Part shown: piece after piece, positions 43,507 through 53,217 of the stretch
How the letters are laid out: each line of letters opens with the position of its first letter
How positions within the stretch are numbered: the stretch's first letter is position 1
NCBI GenBank assembly: GCA_963741305.1
Contig: CAVUHL010000003.1
Coordinates: forward strand, 7,502,001 to 7,566,000
DNA from: DATMER01 sp963741305
GTDB lineage: Bacteria; Acidobacteriota; Thermoanaerobaculia; Multivoradales; UBA5704
DNA length: 64,000 nucleotides
Direction: 5' to 3'
Notes under the pieces: model-generated
Told to the model about the DNA's origin: nothing
What the model saw: only the letters and a program-made list of their open reading frames with translations
The model's database searches: none
Translations under genes and position numbers: made by a program

Positions 43507-44477
43507 GCGACGAGCAGGAGAAGACTCCACCGGCGGAGGAAGCCGCCATCCAGAAGGAGGCTGCCGAGGCCAAGGTCGAAGCGGTCAATGCCGCGGCCGG
43601 AGGCGAGGAAAAGGCCGGCGACGTTCAGCAGCCAGCCGACATCGCGCAGACGGCTCCCGCTCCGGCAGAAAAAAAGCCGCTCTCCGACGAGGAGAAGGCC
43701 GCGCTCAAGGCCGCCGCGCTGGAGAAGGCTGCTGCGGCAAAGGCCGCGAAGGCAGCGGGCGCTCCGGCTGCCCCAGCCGGGGAGAAACCGGCTGCCGCGG
43801 CCAAGCCCAAGCACGAGGAAGACCCGAACAGGCCGGTCTGGGAGAAGGACCCCGTCGCTCCCGAGTGGCAGGACGGCTCCTCCGATCCGCTGACGGTCGC
43901 AATCAAGGACGAGTTTGGTGATGCCATTGAGTCGGCGCGCAGCTTCGCGGGCGACCTGGCGTTCCAGGTGCGGCGCGACGCCATCGCCCAGGTGGCCGCC
44001 TCGCTCAAGAACCGGCACAAGTTCACCTACCTGATCGACATCTGCGGCGTGGATTACCCCAAGCGGGAGCCGCGCTTCGACGTGGTCTACCACCTGCACA
44101 GCTTCGAAACGAACCGGCGCATCCGCCTGAAAGTGTCCACGGACGAGGCCACTCCGGTGCCGACCGTGTGCGCCATCTGGCGCGCGGCCAACTGGTGCGA
44201 GCGCGAGGCCTACGACATGTTCGGCATCCGCTTCGACGGGCACCCGGACCTGACCCGCATCCTCCTCTGGGAAGGGTTCAACGGCTTCCCGCTGCGCAAG
44301 GACTTCCCCGTCGAGGGGATCGACACCGGCAGCGCCATCTATCCCGAGTATTACCAGGAGACGGCCGGCCCGGTCGCGGGCACTGGCACCGGTTGGAAGC
44401 CGGCCAAGCCGCCAGCCCCGCCGGAACCGCCCGCCCCGAGCGCTCCTCCGGCCAGCACGACTCCGGAGCCCAGCTAA
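43503..44477 (+). CDS. nuoC: NADH-quinone oxidoreductase subunit C with long N-terminal extension
   Basis: 324 residues from GTG 43503. Residues about 132-285 are a normal 30-kDa subunit: KFTYLIDICGVDYPKREPRF, then NWCEREAYDMFGIRFDGHPD and FPLRKDFPVEG (the family signature). Residues 1-130 are an unusual low-complexity extension rich in Ala, Lys, Glu and Pro (for example AALKAAALEKAAAAKAAKAA). The C-terminus has a Pro-rich tail (PPAPPEPPAPSAPPA). Neither has a counterpart in standard NuoC. The frame is uninterrupted and codon use looks coding, so the extension seems real. The stop abuts nuoD. Confidence 0.95.
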   Translation: MSDEQEKTPPAEEAAIQKEAAEAKVEAVNAAAGGEEKAGDVQQPADIAQTAPAPAEKKPLSDEEKAALKAAALEKAAAAKAAKAAGAPAAPAGEKPAAAAKPKHEEDPNRPVWEKDPVAPEWQDGSSDPLTVAIKDEFGDAIESARSFAGDLAFQVRRDAIAQVAASLKNRHKFTYLIDICGVDYPKREPRFDVVYHLHSFETNRRIRLKVSTDEATPVPTVCAIWRAANWCEREAYDMFGIRFDGHPDLTRILLWEGFNGFPLRKDFPVEGIDTGSAIYPEYYQETAGPVAGTGTGWKPAKPPAPPEPPAPSAPPASTTPEPS

Positions 44478-45647
44478 ATGACTGAACCGATGCAAGGCCC
44501 ATTCGCGCCGGCCGAGACGCTGATGAGCGACGCCCTCTTCGCCAAGGGCGAGGAGATGGAGCTCAACTTCGGCCCTCAGCACCCGTCCACCCACGGCGTG
44601 CTGCGCCTGAAGCTCAAGGTCGACGGCGAGCGCATCACCTATTGCTACCCGATCATCGGCTATCTCCACCGCGGCACCGAAAAGCTTTTCGAGCTCCATC
44701 CGTTCTTCCAGAACGTCCCCCACACCGACCGCATGGACTACGTGGCCGCGGCCACCAACAACCTCGCGTACGTCGGAGCGGTGGAGAAGCTGGTCGGGCT
44801 GGTGATCCCGCCGCGGGCGCGCTATATCCGGACGATCCTCTGCGAGCTGCAGCGCATCTCCTCGCACCTGCTCTGGCTCGCCACCCACGCGATCGACATC
44901 GGCGCCATGACGCCGTTCTTCTACTGCTTCCGCGAGCGCGAGCTGATCCTCGACCTCTTCGAGCAGTTCTGCGGCGCCCGGCTGACGCTCAACTGCATGC
45001 GTCCTGGCGGTTTGCCGCACGACCTGCCCGTGGGTTGGACCGACACGTGCCGCGAGCTCGTCGCGCTCTTCCCGGCCGCGGTGGACGAATACGAAGGGCT
45101 GCTCACCAACAACCGCATCTGGAAGCAGCGCACCGTCGGCATCGGCGTGCTGCCTCCCGACGTGGCCATCGACTACGGGATCACCGGCCCGATGCTGCGC
45201 GGCAGCGGTATTGGATGGGACATGCGGAAGGCCATGCCCTACGAGGCGTACGGCGAGGTCGACTTCGAAGTCCCGGTGCGCCACAACGGCGACACCTATG
45301 ACCGCTACCTCGTGCGCATGGAAGAGATGCGGCAGTCGAACCGCATCATCGAACAGTGCCTGGACAAGCTCGATGACTTCGGGGTGGGGCCGATCATGGC
45401 CAAGCGGCAGCGCGTGTTGAAAGCCGGCAAGGAAACCGAGGTCTACCACGGCATCGAGGGCCCCAAGGGCGAGATCGGCTTCTACATCGTCGGCGACGGC
45501 ACCCCGAACCCGTACCGCTGCCACGTCCGGGCGCCCTCGTTCATCAATCTGCAGTCGTTGCCCGAGCTGACCCAGGGCCACCTGCTCGCCGATCTCGTGG
45601 CGCTGATCGGCACCACCGACATCGTGCTCGGGGAGGTCGACCGCTAA
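44478..45647 (+). CDS. nuoD: NADH-quinone oxidoreductase subunit D
   Basis: 389 residues, directly after the nuoC TAA. 49-kDa subunit motifs: LNFGPQHPSTHGVLRLKLKV, YLHRGTEKLFE, MDYVAAATNNLAYVGAVEKL and LRGSGIGWDMRKAMPYEAY. It forms the quinone-binding cavity with NuoB. NuoC and NuoD are separate here. The gene that follows is nuoH: nuoE, nuoF and nuoG, usually placed between, are absent from the operon. Confidence 0.98.
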   Translation: MTEPMQGPFAPAETLMSDALFAKGEEMELNFGPQHPSTHGVLRLKLKVDGERITYCYPIIGYLHRGTEKLFELHPFFQNVPHTDRMDYVAAATNNLAYVGAVEKLVGLVIPPRARYIRTILCELQRISSHLLWLATHAIDIGAMTPFFYCFRERELILDLFEQFCGARLTLNCMRPGGLPHDLPVGWTDTCRELVALFPAAVDEYEGLLTNNRIWKQRTVGIGVLPPDVAIDYGITGPMLRGSGIGWDMRKAMPYEAYGEVDFEVPVRHNGDTYDRYLVRMEEMRQSNRIIEQCLDKLDDFGVGPIMAKRQRVLKAGKETEVYHGIEGPKGEIGFYIVGDGTPNPYRCHVRAPSFINLQSLPELTQGHLLADLVALIGTTDIVLGEVDR

Positions 45648-46697
45648 ATGGATGCGATCCGCCAGGCCCTCGGCGACACGCTGTTCTACTACGCGTTCTC
45701 GCCGGCGATCAAGATCCTGATCCTGCTCTTCCTCGTGGTCCTGCCGATCATCACCTACCTGGTGCTGGCCGAGCGCAAGATCCTGGGCTACATGCAGGCG
45801 CGCGTCGGCCCGAACCGCGTCGGCCCCTGGGGCATCCTGCAGCCCATCGCCGACGTGATGAAGCTGCTGGTCAAGGGAGACAACATCCCCAACCAGGCGG
45901 TCAAGTGGGCGTTCATCCTCGCCCCCTGCCTGGTCGTCGGACCGGCGCTCATCATCTTCGCGGTCGTCCCCTTCGGACCGGAGAACGACAACCTGAACTG
46001 GTTCATCACCGACGTCAACGCGGGCGTGCTGTTCGTCATTGCCCTGGCCACGATCGGCGTCTACGGCCTGATCCTCGGCGGCTGGTCGTCGAACAACAAG
46101 TTCTCGCTGATGGGCGGCCTGCGCTCGGCCGCGCAGATGATCTCTTATGAAGTCCCGCAGGGCCTGTCCCTGGTCGGCGTCCTGATCCTGGCCGGCAGCA
46201 TGTCCCTGGTGGACATCGTGAACGCGCAGGCGAACATGGGAGTCTGGTTCGTCTTCCCCCAGATCGTCGGCTTCTTCATCTACATGGTGGCAGGCGTGGC
46301 GGAGTCGAACCGCAACCCGTTCGACCTGCCCGAGGCCGAATCCGAGCTGGTCGCCGGCTTCCACACCGAGTACAGCGGCATGCGCTTCGCCCTCTTCTTC
46401 CTGGGCGAGTACGCGAACATGATCGTGATCTCGGCGGTGGCCACGACCCTGTTCCTGGGCGGCTGGCTGCCCCCGTTCCCGAACCTGCTCCCCTTCCTCA
46501 GCATCGTGCCGGGGCCGATCTGGTTCCTCCTCAAGGTCTCCGTCTTCCTGTTTGTCTACATCTGGTTCCGCGGCACGTTCCCGCGCTACCGGTTCGACCA
46601 GCTCATGGACCTGGGCTGGAAGTGGATGATCCCGCTCGCGCTCGCGAACCTCGCTATCACCGCCGCGATCCGGCTCTGGCTCATCTATCCGAGGTGA
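45648..46697 (+). CDS. nuoH: NADH-quinone oxidoreductase subunit H
   Basis: 349 residues, starting at the base after the nuoD stop. Eight hydrophobic helices. Signatures are LAERKILGYMQARVGPNRVG, PWGILQPIADVMKLL and NRNPFDLPEAESELVAGFHT, where the acidic loop contacts the quinone tunnel. It links the membrane arm to the peripheral arm. Length is typical. Confidence 0.98.
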   Translation: MDAIRQALGDTLFYYAFSPAIKILILLFLVVLPIITYLVLAERKILGYMQARVGPNRVGPWGILQPIADVMKLLVKGDNIPNQAVKWAFILAPCLVVGPALIIFAVVPFGPENDNLNWFITDVNAGVLFVIALATIGVYGLILGGWSSNNKFSLMGGLRSAAQMISYEVPQGLSLVGVLILAGSMSLVDIVNAQANMGVWFVFPQIVGFFIYMVAGVAESNRNPFDLPEAESELVAGFHTEYSGMRFALFFLGEYANMIVISAVATTLFLGGWLPPFPNLLPFLSIVPGPIWFLLKVSVFLFVYIWFRGTFPRYRFDQLMDLGWKWMIPLALANLAITAAIRLWLIYPR

Positions 46698-46705
46698 CGA
46701 CTCCT

Positions 46706-47185
46706 ATGTCCGCCATCAAGAAATTCCTCGACAAGATCATGCTCTTCGACCTGTTCTCGGGGCTCGGGATCACCGGGAAGAACATGTTCAAGAAAAAGGT
46801 GACGATCCAGTATCCGGAAGAGCGCTGGGAACCCGCGCACCGGTTCCGCGGCATGTTCCGCCTGGACGAGGACCGGTGCATCAAGTGCACCATCTGCGCC
46901 AAGGACTGCCCGATCGACATCATCTACATCGACTGGCACCAAGAGGTGAATCCGGAGACGAACAAGAAGGAGAAGGTCCTGGACCGGTTCGACATCGACG
47001 TGCAGCGCTGCATGTTCTGCGGCCTGTGCGAGGAGGGCTGCCCGACCGATCCCAAGTCGATCTGGCTCACGACCAAGACCTACGAGCTAGCCTCTTACGA
47101 CCGCTGGTCGAACCTGTACGTGGACATGGACGAGCTGCAGGAGTGGAAGGTGCGGCCCGGCTACACGGACGAGGAAATCGCGTAA
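46706..47185 (+). CDS. nuoI: NADH-quinone oxidoreductase subunit I
   Basis: 159 residues from ATG 46706. Two 4Fe-4S binding motifs, CIKCTICAKDCP and CMFCGLCEEGCP, carry clusters N6a and N6b that hand electrons to NuoB. A nuoI start 8 nt after nuoH and a TAATG junction with nuoJ fit a single transcript. Confidence 0.98.
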   Translation: MSAIKKFLDKIMLFDLFSGLGITGKNMFKKKVTIQYPEERWEPAHRFRGMFRLDEDRCIKCTICAKDCPIDIIYIDWHQEVNPETNKKEKVLDRFDIDVQRCMFCGLCEEGCPTDPKSIWLTTKTYELASYDRWSNLYVDMDELQEWKVRPGYTDEEIA

Positions 47186-47718
47186 TGGAAGCCCTCGTCG
47201 CGAACGGCCCTTCCATCCTCTTCTACGTGTTCGGCGCGCTGGCCGTGATCTCGGCCCTCGGCGTGGTCACGATGCGGAACCCGATGTACGGCGCGATCTC
47301 GCTGCTGAGCTCGTTCCTGTGCGTGGCGGTCCTCTTTCTGCTCCGCCACGCGGAGTTCCTGGCGATCGTTCAGATTTTCGTCTACGGCGGCGGGATCATG
47401 GTGCTGTTCCTGTTCGTCATCATGCTCATCAACCTCCACCGGCTGCCCGAGGTGAAGAAGTTCGCCGGCCAGTCGCCGGTGGTGCTCCTGCTGGCGGTCC
47501 TGCTGATGGGCTTCTTCGGCTGGTTCTTCCTGCAGGCCGACCTCGGACCGGCCTTCACTCGGCCGGATGCCTTCACGATGGTCGAGGACGAGAACCTCGG
47601 CAACTCGCAGGCCGTGGCCTGGTCGCTGTTCACCCGGCACCTGCTGCCGTTCGAGATCGCTTCGATCTTTCTGCTGATCGCGATGATCGGTGCTGTCGTC
47701 CTGGGGAGGAGGCAGTAA
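47185..47718 (+). CDS. nuoJ: NADH-quinone oxidoreductase subunit J
   Basis: 177 residues from ATG 47185 (TAATG overlap with nuoI). Five hydrophobic helices, with the conserved EFLAIVQIFVYGGGIMVLFL forming the pi-bulge helix 3 and the RNPMYGAISLLSSF start. ND6 homologue in the membrane arm. Confidence 0.96.
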   Translation: MEALVANGPSILFYVFGALAVISALGVVTMRNPMYGAISLLSSFLCVAVLFLLRHAEFLAIVQIFVYGGGIMVLFLFVIMLINLHRLPEVKKFAGQSPVVLLLAVLLMGFFGWFFLQADLGPAFTRPDAFTMVEDENLGNSQAVAWSLFTRHLLPFEIASIFLLIAMIGAVVLGRRQ

Positions 47719-48026
47719 TGTTCGAGGTCACGACGACTCACTATCTAGTGCTGAGCTTCGTGCTCTTTTCCATCGGCCTGTTCGGTGTCGCCGCGCGGCG
47801 CAACATGATCACGGTGCTGATGTCGATCGAGCTGGTCCTGAACTCGGTCAACCTGAACCTGATCGCGTTCTCCTATCAGCTCTCCGACCTGACCGGCCAG
47901 GTCTTCGCGATCTTCACGATCACCGTCGCAGCGGGCGAGGCGGCCGTGGGCCTCGGAATCCTGATTGCCCTGTTCCGCCTGCGCGAGACGACCCAACTCG
48001 ACGAGGCCACGGAGCTGCGCGGATGA
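47718..48026 (+). CDS. nuoK: NADH-quinone oxidoreductase subunit K
   Basis: 102 residues from ATG 47718 (TAATG overlap with nuoJ). Three helices. The proton-channel Glu residues are in MSIELVLNSVNLNLIAFS and TVAAGEAAVGLGILIALFR. ND4L homologue. The stop overlaps the nuoL start (ATGA). Confidence 0.97.
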   Translation: MFEVTTTHYLVLSFVLFSIGLFGVAARRNMITVLMSIELVLNSVNLNLIAFSYQLSDLTGQVFAIFTITVAAGEAAVGLGILIALFRLRETTQLDEATELRG

Positions 48027-50095
48027 AGAATCTCGTCTGGCTCATCCCCATCCTCCCCTTCCTGGGCGCGCTGCTCAACGGCGTGATCCTCAGGGGGAGG
48101 ATCAGCAAGAAGGCCGCGGCGGGCATCGCCTGCGCCATGACCGGCATCGCGGCAGCCCTGGCGATCGGAGTCATCCTCGACTACACGGGCGACCCCGCCT
48201 TCGCCGGCGGTAGGCCGTTTGAAGAGGACTACTACGTCTGGATGCCCGCCGGGCCGATCCACACGGTCGTCAACGGCGTGCGCGACTTCAACGTTCCGTT
48301 CGGCTTCCTGATCGATCCGCTCTCCTGCGTGATGCTCTTCGTGGTCACGTTCGTGGGCTTCCTGATCCATCTCTACTCGGTGGGCTACATGGCCCACGAG
48401 GAGGGCTTCCAGCGTTTCTTCACCTACCTCAACCTGTTCATGGGCGCCATGCTGCTGCTAATCCTCGGCAACAGCTACGCGGTCATGTTCGTGGGGTGGG
48501 AGGGCGTGGGCCTGTGCTCCTACCTGCTGATCGGTTTCTATTTCAAGGAAGAGTTCCCGCCCTACGCCGGCAGGAAGGCATTCATCGTCAACCGCATCGG
48601 TGACTTCGCCTTTGTGATCGGCGTGTTCGCGCTGATCTCGACCTTCGGCACGCTCAAATACACCGAGCTGTTCGCAGACATCAAGACGCACCAGGCGGTA
48701 ATGTCGGGCGCGGGCTGGCTCGGCTTGAGCCTCGCCGGGTTCATCGCCCTCTGCCTGTTCATCGGCGCCACGGGAAAGAGCGCGCAGCTTCCGCTCTACG
48801 TCTGGCTGCCGGACGCCATGGCCGGCCCGACGCCGGTCTCGGCGCTGATCCACGCGGCAACCATGGTCACGGCGGGCGTCTACATGGTGGTGCGCTCGAA
48901 CGCGATCTATCAGCTCGCGGGCGGGGTCTCCATGTTGGTGGCGATCATCGGCGCGGCGACCGCGCTCTTCGCCGCCACCATCGCCATCGCCCAGAACGAC
49001 ATCAAGAAGGTACTGGCCTACTCGACCGTCTCCCAGCTCGGCTACATGTTCCTGGCCGCGGGGCTGGGGGCGTACACGGCGGCGATCTTCCACGTCATGA
49101 CTCACGCCTTCTTCAAGGCCCTGCTCTTCCTCGGCTCGGGCTCGGTGATCCATGCCATGGGCGGCGAGCAGGACATGCGGAAGATGGGTGGTCTGAAGAA
49201 GTACCTGCCGCACACGAGCCGCACCTACTTCATCGGCGCGCTGGCGATCGCGGGCATTCCGGGCCTGGCCGGGTTCTTCAGCAAGGATGAGATCCTGCAC
49301 AGCGCGGCAGCGGGCCACCATTGGGTCCTGTGGACGGTCGGAATCCTGACCGCGGCGCTGACGGCCGTGTACATGTTCCGCTCGTATTATCTGACGTTCC
49401 AGGGCAGGTTCCGCGGCACGCATGAGCAGGAGCATCACCTCCACGAATCGCCGCGGATCATGACCGGACCGCTCTACGTTCTGGCGGCCGGGGCCATTCT
49501 TGCGGGGCTGGTGGGGATTCCCAAGCTCCTTACGTTCGGTTTCCTGCCCGAAAACGTATTCGGCCATTTCCTGCAGCCGGTGATTGGCGAGCACGAAGCG
49601 CATCACATGAACCCCGGGCTGGAGTGGGGGCTCCTCGCCATCGCCGTCGCCATCGCCGTCGGCGGATGGCTGCTGGCGCGCCGGATCTACGGCGGGGACC
49701 GTGGCACCGCCACCGACGATGCCTTCGAGGCCCGCATGCCTGCCGTGCAGCGGACTCTGGCCAACAAGTACTACGTGGACGAGATCTACGATGCCACGGT
49801 GATCCGCGGCTTCTGGGCCGCCTGCCGGCGCCTGTTCCGCTTCGACGCGGGATTCATCGACGGCTTCCTGGTCAATGGAGTGCGCAACGTCACGGTCGAG
49901 TTCCTGTCCCTGGTATCCAACCTTTTCGACAAGTTCGTGGTCGACGGCCTGGTCAATGGAGTGGGAAACACCCTGGCCTGGGGGTCGCGCAAGTTCCGGC
50001 GGGTCCAGACCGGTTTCGTATCCAACTATGCGCTGGTGCTGGCCGCGGGCATGTTCGCCCTGGTCTGCGCCTTCCTGCTGCTGCGGATGAGATGA
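48023..50095 (+). CDS. nuoL: NADH-quinone oxidoreductase subunit L
   Basis: 690 residues from ATG 48023. It is the distal antiporter-like subunit: FVGWEGVGLCSYLLIGFY (with the channel Glu), GATGKSAQLPLYVWLPDAMA, GPTPVSALIHAATMVTAGVY and QNDIKKVLAYSTVSQLGYMF (channel Lys residues). The C-terminal 150 residues contain the lateral helix (LANKYYVDEIYDATVIRG) and the last anchor. Complete. Confidence 0.98.
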   Translation: MKNLVWLIPILPFLGALLNGVILRGRISKKAAAGIACAMTGIAAALAIGVILDYTGDPAFAGGRPFEEDYYVWMPAGPIHTVVNGVRDFNVPFGFLIDPLSCVMLFVVTFVGFLIHLYSVGYMAHEEGFQRFFTYLNLFMGAMLLLILGNSYAVMFVGWEGVGLCSYLLIGFYFKEEFPPYAGRKAFIVNRIGDFAFVIGVFALISTFGTLKYTELFADIKTHQAVMSGAGWLGLSLAGFIALCLFIGATGKSAQLPLYVWLPDAMAGPTPVSALIHAATMVTAGVYMVVRSNAIYQLAGGVSMLVAIIGAATALFAATIAIAQNDIKKVLAYSTVSQLGYMFLAAGLGAYTAAIFHVMTHAFFKALLFLGSGSVIHAMGGEQDMRKMGGLKKYLPHTSRTYFIGALAIAGIPGLAGFFSKDEILHSAAAGHHWVLWTVGILTAALTAVYMFRSYYLTFQGRFRGTHEQEHHLHESPRIMTGPLYVLAAGAILAGLVGIPKLLTFGFLPENVFGHFLQPVIGEHEAHHMNPGLEWGLLAIAVAIAVGGWLLARRIYGGDRGTATDDAFEARMPAVQRTLANKYYVDEIYDATVIRGFWAACRRLFRFDAGFIDGFLVNGVRNVTVEFLSLVSNLFDKFVVDGLVNGVGNTLAWGSRKFRRVQTGFVSNYALVLAAGMFALVCAFLLLRMR

Positions 50096-50110
50096 GCTAG
50101 AGGGAGAGAC

Positions 50111-51697
50111 ATGTTCGACAACCTTCCGATCCTGAGCATCCTTTGCTACTTGCCGCTGCTCGGCGCGATCCCCATCCTTTGGATGCGGGATCCGGCGTTC
50201 ATCCGCAAGTATGCGACCGGCGTGGTGGTGGTCGACTTCCTGCTGTCGCTGCCCCTCTGGTTCGCGTTCGATCCGGACGGTCCACTCTTCCAGTTCGTTG
50301 AGGGACCTCGCGAGTGGATCCCGTCCATCGGAGTGCATTACCACTTCGGCATCGACGGCATGGCGCTCCTCCTGGTCCTGCTGACCACGCTGCTGGGCGT
50401 GCTCGCGTTCCTCTCTTCCTGGACCGCCATCCACAACCGCGAGAAGGAGTACTACATCTTCCTGCTCCTTCTCCAGACGGGCATGCTCGGCGTGTTCATG
50501 TCCCTGGACTTCTTCCTCTTCTATGTCTTCTGGGAAGTCATGCTGGTGCCGATGTACTTCCTGATTGGCATCTGGGGCGGTCCGCGCAAGCTGTACGCGG
50601 CGATCAAGTTCTTCCTCTACACCCTGGCCGGATCGGTGCTGATGCTGCTCGGCATCCTGGCGCTGTACTTCTACAACTCGACCGGCCTTCTCGGTTACGC
50701 GGGGCTCGGCAATCCGCCGACCTTCTCGGTCGAGCAGTTCCACAACATCGGCGCCTCGATTCCGCCGGACCTCCAATTCTGGATCTTCCTCGGCTTCTTC
50801 CTGAGCTTCGCCATCAAGGTGCCGATGTTCCCGTTCCACACCTGGCTGCCGGACGCCCACGTCGAGGCGCCCACGGCGGGCTCGGTAATCCTGGCCGGCG
50901 TCCTGCTTAAGATGGGCACCTACGGCTTCGTGCGCTTCTCGCTGCCGATCCTGCCCAACGCCACCATGGAGCTACTGCCCTGGATGGCGGGATTGTCGAT
51001 CGTCGGCATCGTCTACGGCGCCTTGGTCGCCATGGCGCAGAAGGACATGAAGAAGCTGGTGGCCTACTCGTCGGTGAGCCACCTTGGGTTCGTCATGCTC
51101 GGCGTCTTCGCGCTGAACGGCCCGGGCCTCAACGGCGGCATCCTCCAGATGATCAACCACGGCATCTCGACCGGCGCACTCTTCCTTCTCGTGGGCATCC
51201 TTTACGAGCGGCGGCACACGCGCATGATCGCCGAGTACGGCGGTATTTCTGCCGTGATGCCGGTCTACGCCACGATCTTCCTGATCATCACCATGTCCTC
51301 GATCGGGCTGCCGGCGCTCAACGGCTTCATCGGCGAGTTCACGATCCTGGTTGGCGCATTCAACCGCGTGTGGTGGTGGGCGATTTTCGCGGCGCTCGGC
51401 ATCGTGCTCGGAGCGGCCTACATGCTCTGGCTGTTCCAGCGGGTCTTCTTCGGCCCGCTGACGAACCCGGAGAACAAGAACCTCCAGGACCTGAACAAGC
51501 GCGAGCTCCTCTACCTCATGCCGCTCGTCCTGCTCTGCTTCTGGATCGGCCTCTATCCGAAGCCGTTCTTCCGTATCCTGGAAAAGTCGGTGGACCACGT
51601 GCTCGCCAAGGTCGATCCGAGCCTGTCGCAGGAGCGGGTCGCGGGCCAGCCCACCCCGACTTCGGTTCCGGTTCCTGTTCCGGCGGTGGGGGAGTAG
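50111..51697 (+). CDS. nuoM: NADH-quinone oxidoreductase subunit M
   Basis: 528 residues; AGGGAGAG precedes the ATG. Antiporter-like subunit with FYVFWEVMLVPMYFLIGIWG, the KVPMFPFHTWLPDAHVEAPT signature and QKDMKKLVAYSSVSHLGFVM. The final about 25 residues are a Pro/Val-rich tail (PTPTSVPVPVPAVGE) beyond the normal end. It starts 15 nt after nuoL. Confidence 0.98.
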   Translation: MFDNLPILSILCYLPLLGAIPILWMRDPAFIRKYATGVVVVDFLLSLPLWFAFDPDGPLFQFVEGPREWIPSIGVHYHFGIDGMALLLVLLTTLLGVLAFLSSWTAIHNREKEYYIFLLLLQTGMLGVFMSLDFFLFYVFWEVMLVPMYFLIGIWGGPRKLYAAIKFFLYTLAGSVLMLLGILALYFYNSTGLLGYAGLGNPPTFSVEQFHNIGASIPPDLQFWIFLGFFLSFAIKVPMFPFHTWLPDAHVEAPTAGSVILAGVLLKMGTYGFVRFSLPILPNATMELLPWMAGLSIVGIVYGALVAMAQKDMKKLVAYSSVSHLGFVMLGVFALNGPGLNGGILQMINHGISTGALFLLVGILYERRHTRMIAEYGGISAVMPVYATIFLIITMSSIGLPALNGFIGEFTILVGAFNRVWWWAIFAALGIVLGAAYMLWLFQRVFFGPLTNPENKNLQDLNKRELLYLMPLVLLCFWIGLYPKPFFRILEKSVDHVLAKVDPSLSQERVAGQPTPTSVPVPVPAVGE

Positions 51698-51700
51698 CCG

Positions 51701-53215
51701 ATGCCTGGCTCCGAGCAAATGCGGGAGTTCCTGCTCCTGTCGCCGGAGATCCTCCTCTCCGCGGCCGGCCTGCTGCTGCTCCTCGTGGGCACCATGGGCC
51801 GCGGCTTCCGCAACCTGGAGGCGGCGGTGGTCTCGGTCTTCAGCCTGGCGCTCACCGCGGGCATCCTGATCGTGGTCCACTCGCGCCTGGATTGGGGCGG
51901 CCGGCTGATCCTCGGCGGCACCTTCGTCATCGACGGCTTCGCCTTCTTCTGGAAGATCCTGATCCTCGTCGCCACCATCCTGACCGTGCTCATCTCCTAC
52001 CGCTTCATCGAGGAGGGGAACTACCGCGCCACGGAGTTCTACTCGCTGATCCTCCTGGCGACGGCGGGCATGATGTTCATGGCCAGCGGCTACACGCTGC
52101 TGACGATCTGGATCGGGCTCGAGACCATGGCCCTGGCGAGCTACATCCTGGCCGGCTACTTCAAGCGCGAGGTGCGCTCGAACGAGGCGGCCCTGAAGTA
52201 CTTCATCTTGGGAGCTCTATCGAGCGGCATCCTGCTCTACGGCGTTTCGCTCCTGTATGGCGCCACCGGCACGATTCAGCTCGAAGGGCTCGCTTACGCG
52301 CTCAGCCAGGAGGGGGCGGCGAACAGCGTTCTGGTCCCGCTCGGCTGGATCCTGATGGTGGCGGGGCTGTTCTTCAAGGTGGCGGCGGTCCCCTTCCACA
52401 TCTGGACGCCCGACGTCTACGTGGGCGCGCCCACACCGATTACGGCCTGGCTGGCGGTGGCCTCCAAGGGCGCCTCCTTCGCGATCCTGGTCCGCATCCT
52501 CTACGAGGGGCTCTGGCCGGTGTCGGTCGACTGGCAGTGGATCGTGGCACTGGTGGCCTCGGCGAGCATGATCTGGGGGAACCTGGCGGCCTTGACGCAG
52601 GACAACGTCAAGCGCCTTCTGGCCTACAGCTCCATCGCCAACGCCGGCTACGTGCTGATCGGCGTGCTGGCGGTGTCGAAGATGGGCCTCGAGGCGGTCC
52701 TCTTCTACCTGCTCGCCTACACCTTCGTCACTCTGGGGGCGTTTGGTACGGTGATCCTCCTGGAGCGCCGCGAGTACGCCGGGGAGACGGCCGCGGACTA
52801 CGCCGGGCTCTCCAAGCGCTCGCCGTTCCTGGCGGCGATGATGCTCCTCTTCCTCCTTGCCCTGACCGGCATCCCGCTGACCGGCGGCTTCGTGGGCAAG
52901 CTCTACCTGTTCGCCGCGGCGATCGAGGCGGGCTGGACCTGGGTGGCGGTGATCGGTGTGATCACCAGCGCGATCTCGCTCTACTACTACTTCCGGATCG
53001 TGGTCTACATGTACCAGCGCGACTCGACGGTGGCCACGCCCATCGCGCTCAAATCACCGGCGCTGGTGGCCGTCATCGCCTTCTGCGCCCTGCTCACGGT
53101 GCTCCTCGGGGTGGTGCCGGGGCCCTTCCTCGACTTTGCCGAGCGGAGCCTGGCCTCGAGCCGGTTGCTGCAGGTGCAGGAGCCGGCGGCGGCTGCGACG
53201 CAGTTGGTGCCCTGA
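51701..53215 (+). CDS. nuoN: NADH-quinone oxidoreductase subunit N
   Basis: 504 residues, 3 nt after nuoM. Antiporter-like subunit with IWIGLETMALASYILAGYFK, FFKVAAVPFHIWTPDVYVGA, PTPITAWLAVASKGASFAIL and QDNVKRLLAYSSIANAGYVL. It is the last gene of the operon; the 431-nt gap after it holds an inverted pair of 65-bp repeats and a possible RNA leader. Confidence 0.98.
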   Translation: MPGSEQMREFLLLSPEILLSAAGLLLLLVGTMGRGFRNLEAAVVSVFSLALTAGILIVVHSRLDWGGRLILGGTFVIDGFAFFWKILILVATILTVLISYRFIEEGNYRATEFYSLILLATAGMMFMASGYTLLTIWIGLETMALASYILAGYFKREVRSNEAALKYFILGALSSGILLYGVSLLYGATGTIQLEGLAYALSQEGAANSVLVPLGWILMVAGLFFKVAAVPFHIWTPDVYVGAPTPITAWLAVASKGASFAILVRILYEGLWPVSVDWQWIVALVASASMIWGNLAALTQDNVKRLLAYSSIANAGYVLIGVLAVSKMGLEAVLFYLLAYTFVTLGAFGTVILLERREYAGETAADYAGLSKRSPFLAAMMLLFLLALTGIPLTGGFVGKLYLFAAAIEAGWTWVAVIGVITSAISLYYYFRIVVYMYQRDSTVATPIALKSPALVAVIAFCALLTVLLGVVPGPFLDFAERSLASSRLLQVQEPAAAATQLVP

Positions 53216-53217
53216 GG

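Noticed and set aside
43368..46364. A 998-residue open frame on the minus strand across nuoB-nuoH
   Set aside because: It is antisense to four unmistakable nuo genes, is rich in His/Arg/Asp in the way of shadow frames of high-GC genes, and has no recognisable domain.
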